From an uncultured Eubacteriales bacterium (GTDB taxonomy: Bacteria; Bacillota; Clostridia; Oscillospirales; CAG-272), in assembly GCA_934393265.1 (NCBI GenBank), contig CAKRQL010000003.1, forward strand, positions 1 to 64,000: a stretch of DNA of 64,000 nt, in the 5' to 3' direction. Positions 55,168-64,000 of the stretch are shown here, piece by piece. The first letter of the stretch is position 1. Every line of letters starts with the position of its first letter. The position numbers and the translations under genes were made by a program. Below the pieces are notes generated by a model. That model did no database searches. It was not told the DNA's origin and was given only the letters and a program-made list of their open reading frames with translations.

Positions 55168-56278
55168 GCGTCTCCTCCGGAGTTGTATTTTCCTGTTTTG
55201 TCGCGCGCGGCTTTGCCGTAGGGCGGGCGCCGGTGCTGTCCGCGCGGCGGAGCTGTCCGCAGGCGGCGTTTACATCCGCGCCGAGGCGACGGCGGACGGT
55301 AGCCGTTATTCCCATTTTCGTAAGGAGGGCGGCGAAGGCGTTCGCCGACTCTGTGCTCCCTGCCCGGAACCCGGTCTCGTCCACCTCGTTTACACGGATG
55401 AGATTTACATGTATCGGTGCACCGACGGGACGGAGGGCTCCGTTCAGGAGGTCGGCGAGCTCACGCGCGTCATCCGGTGTATCGTTTTTTCCGTGTATCA
55501 GGGTGTACTCGAAGCTTATTCTTCTTCCTGTGGTTTTATAGTACTCCGCGCAGGCGCCAAGCAGCTCCGATATATGCCATTTGTTGTTCACCGGCATTAT
55601 CGACGAGCGTTTTTCATCCGTCGCAGCGTGGAGCGATATTGAAAGGGTTATCGGGAAATTTTCCTCTGCAAGCTTATATATTCCGGGGACGACGCCGCAG
55701 GTGGAAAGAGAGATATGGCGGTAGCCGATATTGAGCCCCAGAGGGTCGTTTACAAGGCGGAGAAACTTCACGACATTATCGTAATTGTCAAGCGGCTCTC
55801 CTATCCCCATCATGACGATATTTGATACACGCTCCCCGGTCTCGCGCTGTGCGGCTATTATCTGTCCGAGAAGCTCCGACGGCAAAAGATCCCGCTCCTT
55901 ACCCCCTATCGTCGATGCGCAGAAGCGACAGCCCATGCGACAGCCGACCTGACTTGATATACAGAGGGTATTCCCGTGCTTATAGCGCATAAAAACGCTC
56001 TCGACACAAGCGCCGTCGTAGAGGCTGAAGAGAAGCTTCACGGTTCCGTCTATTTTCGAGACGAGCTTTTTCCGAACGCGCGGGAGAGTGTCAAGAGTAT
56101 CGGCGACAAGGCGGGCGCGGAGCGCAGCCGGAATATTCGTCATCTCACCTATCGGAGTGCCGGACGGGAGCCACGCATATATCTGCTTTGCCCGGAAGCG
56201 CGGCTCGCCGAGCGAGACGATATAATCCGCCATCTCGTCCCCGGTCATTGAATAAAGGTCGTGTACTGTGTTCTGCAT
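55160..56278 (-). CDS. rlmN: 23S rRNA (adenine-2503-C2)-methyltransferase
   Basis: Radical-SAM enzyme that methylates A2503 of 23S rRNA and A37 of some tRNAs. The SAM cluster motif is GCRMGCRFCAST, and the MGIGEPLDNYDNV loop is present. The C-terminus contains SLHAATDEKRSSIMPVN and the RRRLGADVNAACGQL region with the conserved methyl-carrier Cys. I prefer ATG at 56278 (MQNTVHDL) over an upstream TTG, because GAGGA precedes it. It lies downstream of rsmB. Confidence 0.95.
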   Translation of the reverse strand: MQNTVHDLYSMTGDEMADYIVSLGEPRFRAKQIYAWLPSGTPIGEMTNIPAALRARLVADTLDTLPRVRKKLVSKIDGTVKLLFSLYDGACVESVFMRYKHGNTLCISSQVGCRMGCRFCASTIGGKERDLLPSELLGQIIAAQRETGERVSNIVMMGIGEPLDNYDNVVKFLRLVNDPLGLNIGYRHISLSTCGVVPGIYKLAEENFPITLSISLHAATDEKRSSIMPVNNKWHISELLGACAEYYKTTGRRISFEYTLIHGKNDTPDDARELADLLNGALRPVGAPIHVNLIRVNEVDETGFRAGSTESANAFAALLTKMGITATVRRRLGADVNAACGQLRRADSTGARPTAKPRATKQENTTPEETHD

Positions 56279-56291
56279 ACTTCCTCGCAAA

Positions 56292-57623
56292 TTACATCCC
56301 CGCGACGCGGCGCATGGGGCAGATGAAAAATCCGTCCGTTCCGTCGAGCCCGGGTAAAAGAGTCATCATACCGCCCTCGGAGCGGCGGGCGCCGTCCGCA
56401 TCTCCGAAAGCAAAATCAACCGGAGAAAACTCCGGCGCGGTGTGAAGAAATTCCGACACAACGTCCTCGTTTTCCTCTCTTCTGAGAGTGCACGTCGAAT
56501 AAACTATGACGCCGCCGGGCGCGACATAGCGCGACGCGGCGCGGAGAATATCAAGCTGAAGCGACGGGAGGGCGGCGACGCCGTCCTTATCGCGATAGCG
56601 CAGATCCGGCTTTTTCGAGAGGACGCCGAGACCGGAGCACGGGACATCACATATCACGCGGTCACATTTTCCGACAAGGCTCGGATCCGGGTCGCGCGCG
56701 TCGCGCAGAGCCACCTCAATTCTGTCAGCGAGCCCGAGGCGAGACGCCCCGGAGGTTATCAGCGGGAGCTTTGACGAAACGGCGTCAAATGAATAAACTC
56801 TGCCGTCGTCCATGCCCTCGGCTACCGTGAAGCTCTTGCCGCCCGGACAGGCGCAGACATCCGCGACGACGCGGGCATCAGATATACCGAGCACCGTGGC
56901 GCAAAGCTGGCTCGCCTCATCCTGAACATGAAAAAAGCCCTCCGAAAATCCGGGTATTGCCGTGACGTCCCCCCCGCAAAAAGCATACACGCCTATGGGG
57001 GAAAGAGGCGTCGGCGCGCAGTCTACCCCGTTTTTTTTGAGATAATCAAGAAAGCCGTCGCGACTGATTTTTTTTATATTTACGGCGAGGGTGAGCGGGG
57101 GGATTTCATTTGCCGCCGCGAGAATACGCTCTGCGGCTTCCTCCCCGAATCGCTCGTCAAATATTCGGCATATCCATGCCGGTACGGAGTACTCTACCGA
57201 CTGTGCGCGACAGAGGCTCTTTTTTCTGTCTGGGGTCGGGAGCTTATTCTTTTCTCTGACGGTGCGCCGCAAAACGGCATTCACTATCGCGCGCTCGCCG
57301 GGGTTGCGACAGAGGGCGACCGACTCATTCACCGCGGCATAATCAGGAACGGAGAGCCAGAGCACCTGTGCCATGCCGAGGCGGAGGACGCCGCGGACAT
57401 AAGGGTCTATATCGCTGCCGGATCTCCCCGTAAAAGCGTTTATGTAATAGTCAAGCGACAGTCTCCGCTCGGTCACCGTGAAAACGAGCGAGGCGATAAG
57501 CGCCCGCTCCTCCGGTGTGAAGCCCCCGAGCCTGTCCGTATTCAGCGCCCGGTTCACATACTTCCCCGAGCGTTCTATATCAAAGAGGAGCGAGAGCGCG
57601 GCGCGGCGCGGAGATACGCTCAT
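56292..57623 (-). CDS. rsmB: 16S rRNA (cytosine-967-C5)-methyltransferase
   Basis: A 443-residue enzyme with an N-terminal NusB-like RNA-binding domain and a C-terminal SAM domain. The SAM loop is DVCACPGGKSFTVAE, and the catalytic Cys lies in DVPCSGLGVLSKKPDLR with the second Cys in VYSTCTLRREENE. Length and order are standard. It overlaps the start of the next gene upstream by four bases, so the whole block is one transcript. Confidence 0.95.
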   Translation of the reverse strand: MSVSPRRAALSLLFDIERSGKYVNRALNTDRLGGFTPEERALIASLVFTVTERRLSLDYYINAFTGRSGSDIDPYVRGVLRLGMAQVLWLSVPDYAAVNESVALCRNPGERAIVNAVLRRTVREKNKLPTPDRKKSLCRAQSVEYSVPAWICRIFDERFGEEAAERILAAANEIPPLTLAVNIKKISRDGFLDYLKKNGVDCAPTPLSPIGVYAFCGGDVTAIPGFSEGFFHVQDEASQLCATVLGISDARVVADVCACPGGKSFTVAEGMDDGRVYSFDAVSSKLPLITSGASRLGLADRIEVALRDARDPDPSLVGKCDRVICDVPCSGLGVLSKKPDLRYRDKDGVAALPSLQLDILRAASRYVAPGGVIVYSTCTLRREENEDVVSEFLHTAPEFSPVDFAFGDADGARRSEGGMMTLLPGLDGTDGFFICPMRRVAGM

Positions 57624-58360
57624 CTTCTGTCTCTCTTTACCATTGCAAATATTCTGAGAAGCTGAATTATCGAGACGAGGAGGGCGGCGACATAGGTCAT
57701 TGCCGCGGCGCTCAGCACCTTTCTCGACGCGCGCAGCTCCTGCGACGAGAACTCGCCCGATGAGCGGAGGGTCTGCATCGCCCTGTGCGACGCATCAAAC
57801 TCGCACGGGAGGGTGACAAGCTGAAAGAGGGTCGTCACCGAGAAGAGACCGACGCCGATAAGGGCGACGATATATCCGAAATTGCTGAACTCATACGCAA
57901 ACTCGGCAAGCCCCATGATAAGCACTCCTATAAGGACGAATATCCAGGAGAGGCGGGAGGCTATATTTGTTATCGGGACGAGCTTTGAGCGGATTATGAT
58001 GGGAAGATACCCCTTTGCATGCTGAATAGCGTGCCCCGCCTCATGAGCGGCGACGCCTATCGCGGCGGCGGAGTCCGAATCATAGACCCCGTCGGAGAGG
58101 CGAAGCGCGCCGTCGCGCGGGTCAAAGTGGTCGGTGAGATTTCCGCCTATGCGCTCTATTCTTACATCGGTAATTCCGTTTTCGTCAAGTATTTCGCGGG
58201 CTACCTCTGCCGCTGTCTTGCCAGCGGATACGCGGACGCGCGAATAGCGGCGGAAGGTCAGGGAAACCTTCAGCTGTGCAATTGCCGCTATCACAAGAGC
58301 AAGCAGAAAGAGAATATAGAGTATCAGCTCAAGGTATGAGTTTACGCTTCCGAAAAACAT
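57620..58360 (-). CDS. YugP-type zinc metallopeptidase
   Basis: A 246-residue membrane protein with the HExxH zinc motif in AAHEAGHAIQH. Four hydrophobic helices surround the site, as in the YugP family of Firmicutes. Proposed substrates are membrane proteins, but none is proven. It lies between fmt and rsmB, its usual place in Clostridia, overlapping both by a few bases. Confidence 0.92.
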   Translation of the reverse strand: MFFGSVNSYLELILYILFLLALVIAAIAQLKVSLTFRRYSRVRVSAGKTAAEVAREILDENGITDVRIERIGGNLTDHFDPRDGALRLSDGVYDSDSAAAIGVAAHEAGHAIQHAKGYLPIIIRSKLVPITNIASRLSWIFVLIGVLIMGLAEFAYEFSNFGYIVALIGVGLFSVTTLFQLVTLPCEFDASHRAMQTLRSSGEFSSQELRASRKVLSAAAMTYVAALLVSIIQLLRIFAMVKRDRR

Positions 58361-59313
58361 GTCAATTTATCTCCTTTATCGATTTTTCTTCCTCTGACGA
58401 GATCCCCCGCAGGCATTCTGCCCTTTCCCTCCGGGATTACGGAAGTAACGCGGAGAGCACCCTCGCCGCAGGCAACGGTGAAGCTCCCGTCTCCCTTACC
58501 GTCGACGGCTATGACCTCGCCGGGCTCGCCGTGCCCCTCTGTCGGCGTGGCGGTGCATATTTTTATAAGCCTGCCGCGAAGCTCCGTAACTGCATACGGT
58601 ATCGGGCAGAGCCCGCGTATTATGAAGTCAAGCTGACGCGCGCTCTTCCGAAAATCAAGGTGCTTGTCACACTTCTCTATTTTCTTTGCATAGGTTGCGC
58701 CGGTGTCCGGCTGCTTTACTCTCGGGGCGGTGCCCGAGAGGATATCCGGGAGGAGCCTGATAAGGAGCTCCGCACCGCATGTCATAGAGCGGTCATGTAT
58801 CGCCTCGAGGTCGTCTCTGTCCCCTATCGGAAACCTTGTCTGAGCTATTATATCTCCGGTATCGAGCCCGTGGTCCATATACATAAGGGTGACGCCCGTC
58901 TCACGCTCTCCGTCCATTATCGCGCGCTGCATAGGGGCGGCGCCGCGGTATTTCGGCAGAAGCGAGACATGGACATTCACACAGCCTGCGGATGGGTAGT
59001 CAAGAACATAGTCCGGCAGTAATTTACCGTATGCAACGACGACAATAAGATCCGGGCGATAGGCATCAAGGCTATCGCGAAAGGCTCCGTCACGGAGCGT
59101 TTTCGGGGTGAGCACCGGAATACCCGCCGACAGAGCCACCCGCTTTACCGGCGTGGGGGTCATTACATTCCCCCGCCCGCGGGGCTTATCCTCACCTGTC
59201 ACGGCGCAGACCACATCCGCGCCGGAGTCGATAAGTCGGGTCAGGACGCCGGCGGCTATATACGGCGTCCCCATGAACATTATTCTTCCGTTCACTGTAT
59301 TCTTCAATTCCAT
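58342..59313 (-). CDS. fmt: methionyl-tRNA formyltransferase
   Basis: Formylates Met-tRNA(fMet) with 10-formyl-THF. The active site NVHVSLLPKYRGAAPM and the Asp of MDHGLDTGDI are present. The 323-residue length is normal, with a C-terminal RNA-binding domain (FTVACGEGALRVTSV). Start overlaps the def stop as TAATG, coupling formylation and deformylation enzymes. Confidence 0.96.
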   Translation of the reverse strand: MELKNTVNGRIMFMGTPYIAAGVLTRLIDSGADVVCAVTGEDKPRGRGNVMTPTPVKRVALSAGIPVLTPKTLRDGAFRDSLDAYRPDLIVVVAYGKLLPDYVLDYPSAGCVNVHVSLLPKYRGAAPMQRAIMDGERETGVTLMYMDHGLDTGDIIAQTRFPIGDRDDLEAIHDRSMTCGAELLIRLLPDILSGTAPRVKQPDTGATYAKKIEKCDKHLDFRKSARQLDFIIRGLCPIPYAVTELRGRLIKICTATPTEGHGEPGEVIAVDGKGDGSFTVACGEGALRVTSVIPEGKGRMPAGDLVRGRKIDKGDKLTCFSEA

Positions 59314-59780
59314 TACCTTTTCTTTTTGTCCTTCACCGGGCGTATCTGCACATCGATATAGAGCTTGCCGTCAAGGTGATCGCACTCATGACATATTGCG
59401 CGGGCAAGAAGTCCCTCTCCCGTCAGAGTACGTATCTCCCCGTTTCTGTCGGTATACTCTACCGTAACGCGCTCCGGACGGGAGGTTATCCCGCTCTCTC
59501 CGGGGTTGGAAAGACAGCCCTCGACATCCTCCTGATGTCCCTCTGCGGCAATTATCTCCGGATTTATCATCTCGTAGACCACCCCGTCCTCAACCTCTAT
59601 CACGACGACGCGGCGGAGAACGCCGACCTGCGAGGCGGCAAGGCCGCATCCCTCGTTGACGCGCATGGTGTCTGTCATATCGTCGAGGAGCATCGTTATC
59701 CTCGGGGTTATCTCTGTGACCGGGCGACAGACCTTACGGAGCGTCGGGTCGCCGAATTTCAGAATTTTAAGTATTGCCAT
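59313..59780 (-). CDS. def: peptide deformylase
   Basis: Removes the N-formyl group from nascent proteins. The three motifs GCGLAASQVGV, EGCLSNPG and HECDHLDG contain the metal ligands Cys, His and His and the catalytic Glu/Gln. At 155 residues it is a compact form. It lies immediately before fmt and after priA. Confidence 0.97.
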   Translation of the reverse strand: MAILKILKFGDPTLRKVCRPVTEITPRITMLLDDMTDTMRVNEGCGLAASQVGVLRRVVVIEVEDGVVYEMINPEIIAAEGHQEDVEGCLSNPGESGITSRPERVTVEYTDRNGEIRTLTGEGLLARAICHECDHLDGKLYIDVQIRPVKDKKKR

Positions 59781-59804
59781 ATATTTTTTCGCCTTTCAGA
59801 CGCG

Positions 59805-62060
59805 CTATACGGTCAGGGGGTTCAGGTCGACGGAGACGGTGACGTCCCGCCCGGGCACAAAGCCGCGGAGTAGCTCCGCGAAGAATGCGCGGGTTTCTCT
59901 CCCGAGCCTGCACTTTATGACTATGCGCATACGGTACTTTTCATTTAATCTGTATACCTGCGCCTCAAACGGTCCGAAAACCGTAAAGGGGCAGGACGAA
60001 TATTTTTCTCCTATGAGCTTTACTGCAAATTCGGAGAGCTCTCTCGCCGCCTCTGTCGCCCAGCGCTCGTCCCCCGATGTGACGGTTATCTGCGCCATAT
60101 CGCAGAACGGAGGGTAACAAAGCTCACGCCGGACGGCTATCTCACCGTCGTAAAATTTCTCGTAATCCTGCGTACAGGCGAGCCTTATTATCTCGTTTGC
60201 CGGGGAGAAGGTCTGTATCACGGCTATTCCGCCGTCGCGCGCCCTGCCCGCTCTCCCTATCACCTGCGTGAGAAGCGAGAACGTGCGCTCTGCCGCGCGG
60301 AAGTCGCTCATATACAGCGAGGAGTCTGCAAGGACGGTGCCGACAAGGGTTACGCGCGGGAAATCATGCCCCTTTGCAACCATCTGTGTGCCGAGGAGAA
60401 TATCCGCGCGCCCGGCACGGAAGTCGCCGAGCATCCTGTCGTATGAAAGCTTCTGCGTCGTCGTATCGGCGTCCATACGCATGACCGGCATATCCGGAAG
60501 AAAGCTTTTCAGCTCTCCCTCAACCTTTTGCGTGCCGTAGCCGACAAACGAGAGCTTTTCCTCCCCGCACGCGGGGCAGGCACGCGGCACCGGCTCACGG
60601 TGACCGCAGAGGTGGCAGAGAAGATACCCTCCGTCCGCCGACGTATGATATGTCAGGGAGACCGAGCAATGCGGACAGGCTATCACCTCGCCGCAGCTCT
60701 TACAGCTTATCTGGCTGTTGTATCCCCGGCGGTTCAGAAAGAGTATCGCCTGCTCTCCCCTCTCCTTAACGCGCCGAAGCTCATCGAGCAGGCGCACGGA
60801 TATGGGGGACGTGTTGCCGAGGCGGAGCTCCTCGCGCATATCGACCACCACCGCGTCCGGCAGGCGGAAGCCGCCGTACCTCTCGCGGAGCGGGATAAGC
60901 GTATACGCTCCCTGCTTTGCCTTATAAAAGCTCTCAACAGAGGGGGTAGCCGAGGCGAGAAGAAGCATACATTTATTGACACCGCAGCGGTATGCCGCGA
61001 CGTCGCGGGCGTGATATTTCGGGTCCTGCTCGGATTTATATGTATGTTCGTGCTCCTCGTCTATGACGATAAGCCCGAGGTTCGGCAGCGGGGCGAATAT
61101 TGCCGAGCGGGTGCCTATTACAAGGTCGACATCCCCGCGCTTTATTCTCCTGTATGCGTCAAACCTCTCTCCCGCGGAGAGCGAGGAGTGCATAACCGCG
61201 ACGCGCTCGCCGTATCTTGTGCAGAAGAGGCTCACGGTCTGGGGAGTCAGGGATATTTCGGGCACGAGCATGATAACCGATTTTCCGCTGTCTATCGTGC
61301 CGTCGATAGCCCTCATTATCACCTTCGTTTTCCCTGAGCCGGTCACACCGAAGAGAAGCCCGGCGCACGCCGCACCGCTCCTTCTGAGGCGCTCTATCTC
61401 CGAAAATGCGGCGGTCTGCGCCCTTGTCAGGACTATCTCGTCGCGCACTCCCGCGCCGCGGTAGCGTGAATAGGGGTTTCTTATCTCGTCGGAGTCGACG
61501 CAAGCTATGACCCCGCGCTCACGGAGTGCGCGCAGGTGCGCGGCACTGACGCCCGGGACGGCGCGGACAAGCTCCTCATCCGCTGTTCCGTTCTCCATAA
61601 TAAAGCGCAGGGCACTCCTCTGCCCCTCGCTCCTTATCCCGGCTCTGCCCCCCGCGGTAAGCAGGGTGACGGCAGTCTCCCTCTCAACCGAGAGGCGGAA
61701 GGTGCGGCGCACGCGCGTCCCGATCTCCTCCGAGAACGCACCCGGAGGGGTAAGAGCCCGCAGGGCGTCGCCGTATGAGCAAAGGGTATGATTTTTCAGA
61801 AACAAACACAGCCCGAGCATCTCGTCCGAGAGGGCAATCCTCTCGTCAAGCAGAGAACGCACGGGCTTTATCACAACGCCCTCCGGCGCCGTCTCCGAAA
61901 GGGAGACCACCGCCCCGACACGGAGCCTGTCCCCCCTCCCGAACGGGACGCGGACGACAGAGCCGACCCGTATATAAGGGACCATATTCTCCGGAACGGA
62001 GTAGTCAAAGGGGCGGTCTATACGGTACGGGACATCACAGACATAAACTCCGGCGTACAT
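59805..62060 (-). CDS. priA: primosomal replication protein N' (helicase)
   Basis: Restarts stalled replication forks. The 751-residue protein has an N-terminal DNA-binding region, Walker A GVTGSGKTKV, a DEEHEHTY box in place of DEAH, and a zinc-binding insert with paired cysteines (CKSCGEVIACPHC, CHLCGH, CPACGEE). Length is as expected. The usual coaBC gene between rpoZ and priA is absent. A GGGGGTGGAG SD precedes ATG. Confidence 0.95.
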   Translation of the reverse strand: MYAGVYVCDVPYRIDRPFDYSVPENMVPYIRVGSVVRVPFGRGDRLRVGAVVSLSETAPEGVVIKPVRSLLDERIALSDEMLGLCLFLKNHTLCSYGDALRALTPPGAFSEEIGTRVRRTFRLSVERETAVTLLTAGGRAGIRSEGQRSALRFIMENGTADEELVRAVPGVSAAHLRALRERGVIACVDSDEIRNPYSRYRGAGVRDEIVLTRAQTAAFSEIERLRRSGAACAGLLFGVTGSGKTKVIMRAIDGTIDSGKSVIMLVPEISLTPQTVSLFCTRYGERVAVMHSSLSAGERFDAYRRIKRGDVDLVIGTRSAIFAPLPNLGLIVIDEEHEHTYKSEQDPKYHARDVAAYRCGVNKCMLLLASATPSVESFYKAKQGAYTLIPLRERYGGFRLPDAVVVDMREELRLGNTSPISVRLLDELRRVKERGEQAILFLNRRGYNSQISCKSCGEVIACPHCSVSLTYHTSADGGYLLCHLCGHREPVPRACPACGEEKLSFVGYGTQKVEGELKSFLPDMPVMRMDADTTTQKLSYDRMLGDFRAGRADILLGTQMVAKGHDFPRVTLVGTVLADSSLYMSDFRAAERTFSLLTQVIGRAGRARDGGIAVIQTFSPANEIIRLACTQDYEKFYDGEIAVRRELCYPPFCDMAQITVTSGDERWATEAARELSEFAVKLIGEKYSSCPFTVFGPFEAQVYRLNEKYRMRIVIKCRLGRETRAFFAELLRGFVPGRDVTVSVDLNPLTV

Positions 62061-62113
62061 ACTCCACCCCCCTTTATTTCCTGTGAACGGTTTTTCCCTT
62101 ATTTCTCCCGGGG

Positions 62114-62386
62114 TCAGTCTGCGATAATCTCCGGGCGCTTCAGGATAAATCTGCCTTCCTGAATCTGTCTTATGGCGATTTTTACCGCCTTCTGGTCCTT
62201 GTAGACGGGGTCGATAAGAGCGGAGAGCGGCTTATCCGTCTCTCTGTTGTCTATCAGCTTCTGTGCTCTTGCGCGCATTGCGACGTACTCATCGGTCACT
62301 ATGCGGGCGCACTTTGCAACTCCGACAACGAGCTCATAGCGGTTAATCTGTCCCTTTGAGAGTTCTTCGACTGTTGGATGAATCAT
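62114..62386 (-). CDS. rpoZ: RNA polymerase omega subunit
   Basis: A 90-residue protein stabilising the beta' subunit. The omega core is visible in NRYELVVGVAKCARIV and PLSALIDPVYKDQKAVKIAIRQI. It lies directly after remA without the guanylate kinase gene that usually sits between them, 61 bases apart. Confidence 0.93.
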   Translation of the reverse strand: MIHPTVEELSKGQINRYELVVGVAKCARIVTDEYVAMRARAQKLIDNRETDKPLSALIDPVYKDQKAVKIAIRQIQEGRFILKRPEIIAD

Positions 62387-62447
62387 TTTCTTTATATCTC
62401 GCTTTCCTTGATTGCTTTTTCTCTGTTATGAAGGCTCCGTGGCAGGG

Positions 62448-62723
62448 TCACTCCCCGTCCTCGTCCTCCTCGTCCTCCTCGTCCTCCGTATCGTCGGAGA
62501 GACGGTTTGTCAGTGTCTCGGTCTGTATTGCAGAGAGAATGACATGCTCGGAGTCTGTGATTATGACGGCGCGGGTACGCCGCCCGCAGGAGACGTCTAT
62601 GACGCGGTTATCGTCCTTTGCGTCCTGGACAAGCCGCTTTATCGGCGCGGAGTCCGGCGAGGCTATCGCAACTATTCTCGCCGCTGAGACCATGTTTCCG
62701 AAGCCTATGTTTATGAATTTCAT
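62448..62723 (-). CDS. remA: RemA-like DNA-binding regulator (DUF370)
   Basis: A 91-residue protein opening [14 protein letters not shown] and containing [18 protein letters not shown], the DUF370 pattern. In Bacillus, RemA binds DNA and controls matrix and osmoprotectant genes. An Asp/Glu tail ([11 protein letters not shown]) is longer than usual. It follows yicC by 13 bases. Confidence 0.93.
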   Translation of the reverse strand: MKFINIGFGNMVSAARIVAIASPDSAPIKRLVQDAKDDNRVIDVSCGRRTRAVIITDSEHVILSAIQTETLTNRLSDDTEDEEDEEDEDGE

Positions 62724-62736
62724 TCCTTATTCCGCC

Positions 62737-63627
62737 TCACTCTATATTCTGAATCTGCTCGCGTATTTTTTCGAGCTCCGCCTTTATATCGACGACAAGG
62801 TGGGCTATCTCCGAGTTCTGCGCCTTTGAGCCTATCGTATTTGTCTCGCGGTTCATCTCCTGCAGGAGAAAATCAAGCTTTCTCCCCGAGGGTTCATCCG
62901 ACGCGGCTATCTCGCGGAACGCGACAAAGTGTGACCGCAGACGGACAAGCTCCTCGTCTATTGCCGCCTTGTCCGCGTATATCGCGCACTCGGTCAGCAC
63001 CCTGTCGGGGTCCGGAGCCGTGCCCGTATCGGCGAGAATCGAGCGCAGGCGCGCCTCAAACTTCTCGCGGTAGCCGGAGATCGCCCCGGCGGAGATTGTC
63101 TCTATTCTGTCGACGTAGGAGCGCACGGTATCGAGCTTTCCAGTAAGGTCGGCGTACAGCCTCTCCCCCTCCGCTGTCCGCATTGCGGAATAGCCGGAGA
63201 GCGCGGCGGCAAGCGCAGCCGAAATATTTGAGCAGTCCTCGTCGGTTGCCTCCGGCGTCTCCTCCGGAATGAGCATACCGGGCAGACGCACAAGCTCTGC
63301 CGCCGTGAGGTCATTTTCAACGCCCAACTGCTCGGAAAGCAGGCGGGCGGCGGCGATATACTGCTCTGCCGCCGGGAGATTTACCCGGAGCGCCGGCTCA
63401 TCCGACGACCCTGTCGGTGCTTTCAGGCTTACGGACACATCGACCTTTGCACGGGTTATCGCCGCTTTTATCTGTGATTTCAGTCTTTCCTCCGCGGCAC
63501 GGTATCTCTGCGGTATTCTGACCGAGCAGTCAAGAAACCGTGAGTTCACGCTTCTTATCTCCGCGGTTACGGTATATTCCGGAAAATCGAGTGACGCCCT
63601 GCCGAACGCCGTCATACTCTTTATCAT
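62737..63627 (-). CDS. yicC: YicC/YloC-family endoribonuclease
   Basis: A 296-residue protein with the YicC opening MIKSMTAFGRAS, a central helical part, and the C-terminal DUF1732 pattern GRKLDFLLQEMNRETNTIGSK. It overlaps nrdR by four bases (ATGA), an order seen widely in Clostridia. Endoribonuclease activity on structured RNAs is known for the family; the target here is not. Confidence 0.94.
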   Translation of the reverse strand: MIKSMTAFGRASLDFPEYTVTAEIRSVNSRFLDCSVRIPQRYRAAEERLKSQIKAAITRAKVDVSVSLKAPTGSSDEPALRVNLPAAEQYIAAARLLSEQLGVENDLTAAELVRLPGMLIPEETPEATDEDCSNISAALAAALSGYSAMRTAEGERLYADLTGKLDTVRSYVDRIETISAGAISGYREKFEARLRSILADTGTAPDPDRVLTECAIYADKAAIDEELVRLRSHFVAFREIAASDEPSGRKLDFLLQEMNRETNTIGSKAQNSEIAHLVVDIKAELEKIREQIQNIE

Positions 63628-64000
63628 AGCTTTTCCTCCGTATGCGGGACGGTCGCCCCTGCGCCCTCTGCGGCGTGGTCGCCGTCTTCTGAGCCGGACG
63701 CGGACGTGCTCTTTGTCGGCTCACGCCTCTTGCGCCGACTTCCGAGGCTCTTTATCTCCGCCATAAAGGAGTCGATGTCCCGGAACTCGCGATAGACGGA
63801 GGCAAAGCGTATGTAGGAAACTATGTCTATTTCCCGAAGCTTCGTCAGCACCATCTCGCCGATGTCCTTTGAGGTTATCTCCGAGACTATCGAGTTCTGA
63901 AGCTCGGTCTCTATCTCGGTGGCGATCTCCTCGGCGTTCACCGGTCGCTTCTGGCACGCGCGCCCTATACCGAGGATAAGCTTGTGCTTATCGAAGAACT
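63624..64000 (-). CDS. nrdR: transcriptional repressor NrdR, C-terminal part, cut by window edge
   Basis: NrdR senses dATP/ATP and represses ribonucleotide reductase genes. The visible part is the ATP-cone domain, from FFDKHKLILGIGRACQKRPV through IRFASVYREFRD; the zinc ribbon lies beyond the edge. A Ser/Glu-rich tail of about 38 residues (EPTKSTSASGSEDGDH) follows the usual end of the family. It overlaps yicC. Confidence 0.93.
   Translation of the reverse strand, partial: FFDKHKLILGIGRACQKRPVNAEEIATEIETELQNSIVSEITSKDIGEMVLTKLREIDIVSYIRFASVYREFRDIDSFMAEIKSLGSRRKRREPTKSTSASGSEDGDHAAEGAGATVPHTEEKL

Overview
The window is chromosomal DNA of a Gram-positive gut-type anaerobe, most likely in the class Clostridia (Oscillospirales or Christensenellales relatives). 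The evidence is Firmicutes gene order and families (remA, rplJL with an L10 leader, Tex, a YugP peptidase, NfnAB, pflAB, QueT), strong SD sequences, near-consensus sigma-A promoters with 17-base spacers, and a GC-rich codon style. No species can be named from sequence reading alone.

Layout. (1) Bases 1-1886 are an AT-rich accessory island abutting the 3' end of guaA. It holds the start of a DNA cytosine methyltransferase with its XRE regulator, a broken tnpV fragment, and a membrane-anchored PD-(D/E)XK nuclease gene whose 5' end looks replaced. (2) 1887-8032 is a leftward nucleotide block: pyrG-purB-purA-guaA, with a terminator-like hairpin in the pyrG leader. (3) 8263-8944 carries tmRNA and two tRNA-Ala genes. 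(4) 9124-19386 holds a GNAT enzyme, a PnuC-like transporter, and leftward housekeeping genes (pgsA, rimO, a membrane protein/J-domain/DUF5685 trio, tex, a pseudouridine synthase, a LysR regulator). (5) 19433-27861 holds a cytidylate-kinase-like/MATE operon, a heterodimeric ABC exporter, a COG2509 flavoprotein and mscL. (6) 27912-36000 holds a GH2-like glycosidase, map, a nucleotide-sugar dehydratase, and three uncharacterised genes. (7) 36062-42634 is one 2190-residue secreted heparinase-II/III-like protein. (8) 42696-44227 holds a MecA-like adaptor and QueT behind a probable preQ1 riboswitch. (9) 44356-51295 is an anaerobic redox block: NfnAB, an iron-dependent alcohol dehydrogenase, and pyruvate formate-lyase with its activase. 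(10) 51435-64000 holds a SIMPL protein and DUF4416, then rplJL, then the translation/DNA block nrdR-yicC-remA-rpoZ-priA-def-fmt-yugP-rsmB-rlmN-rsgA.

The most unusual material is the island beside guaA, the J-domain/DUF5685/membrane operon, two intergenic arrays of short hairpin modules (34371-34459 and 43303-43406), a GH2 protein with an altered acid/base motif, the giant lyase, and the riboswitch-like leader of queT. The rest is ordinary core genome.
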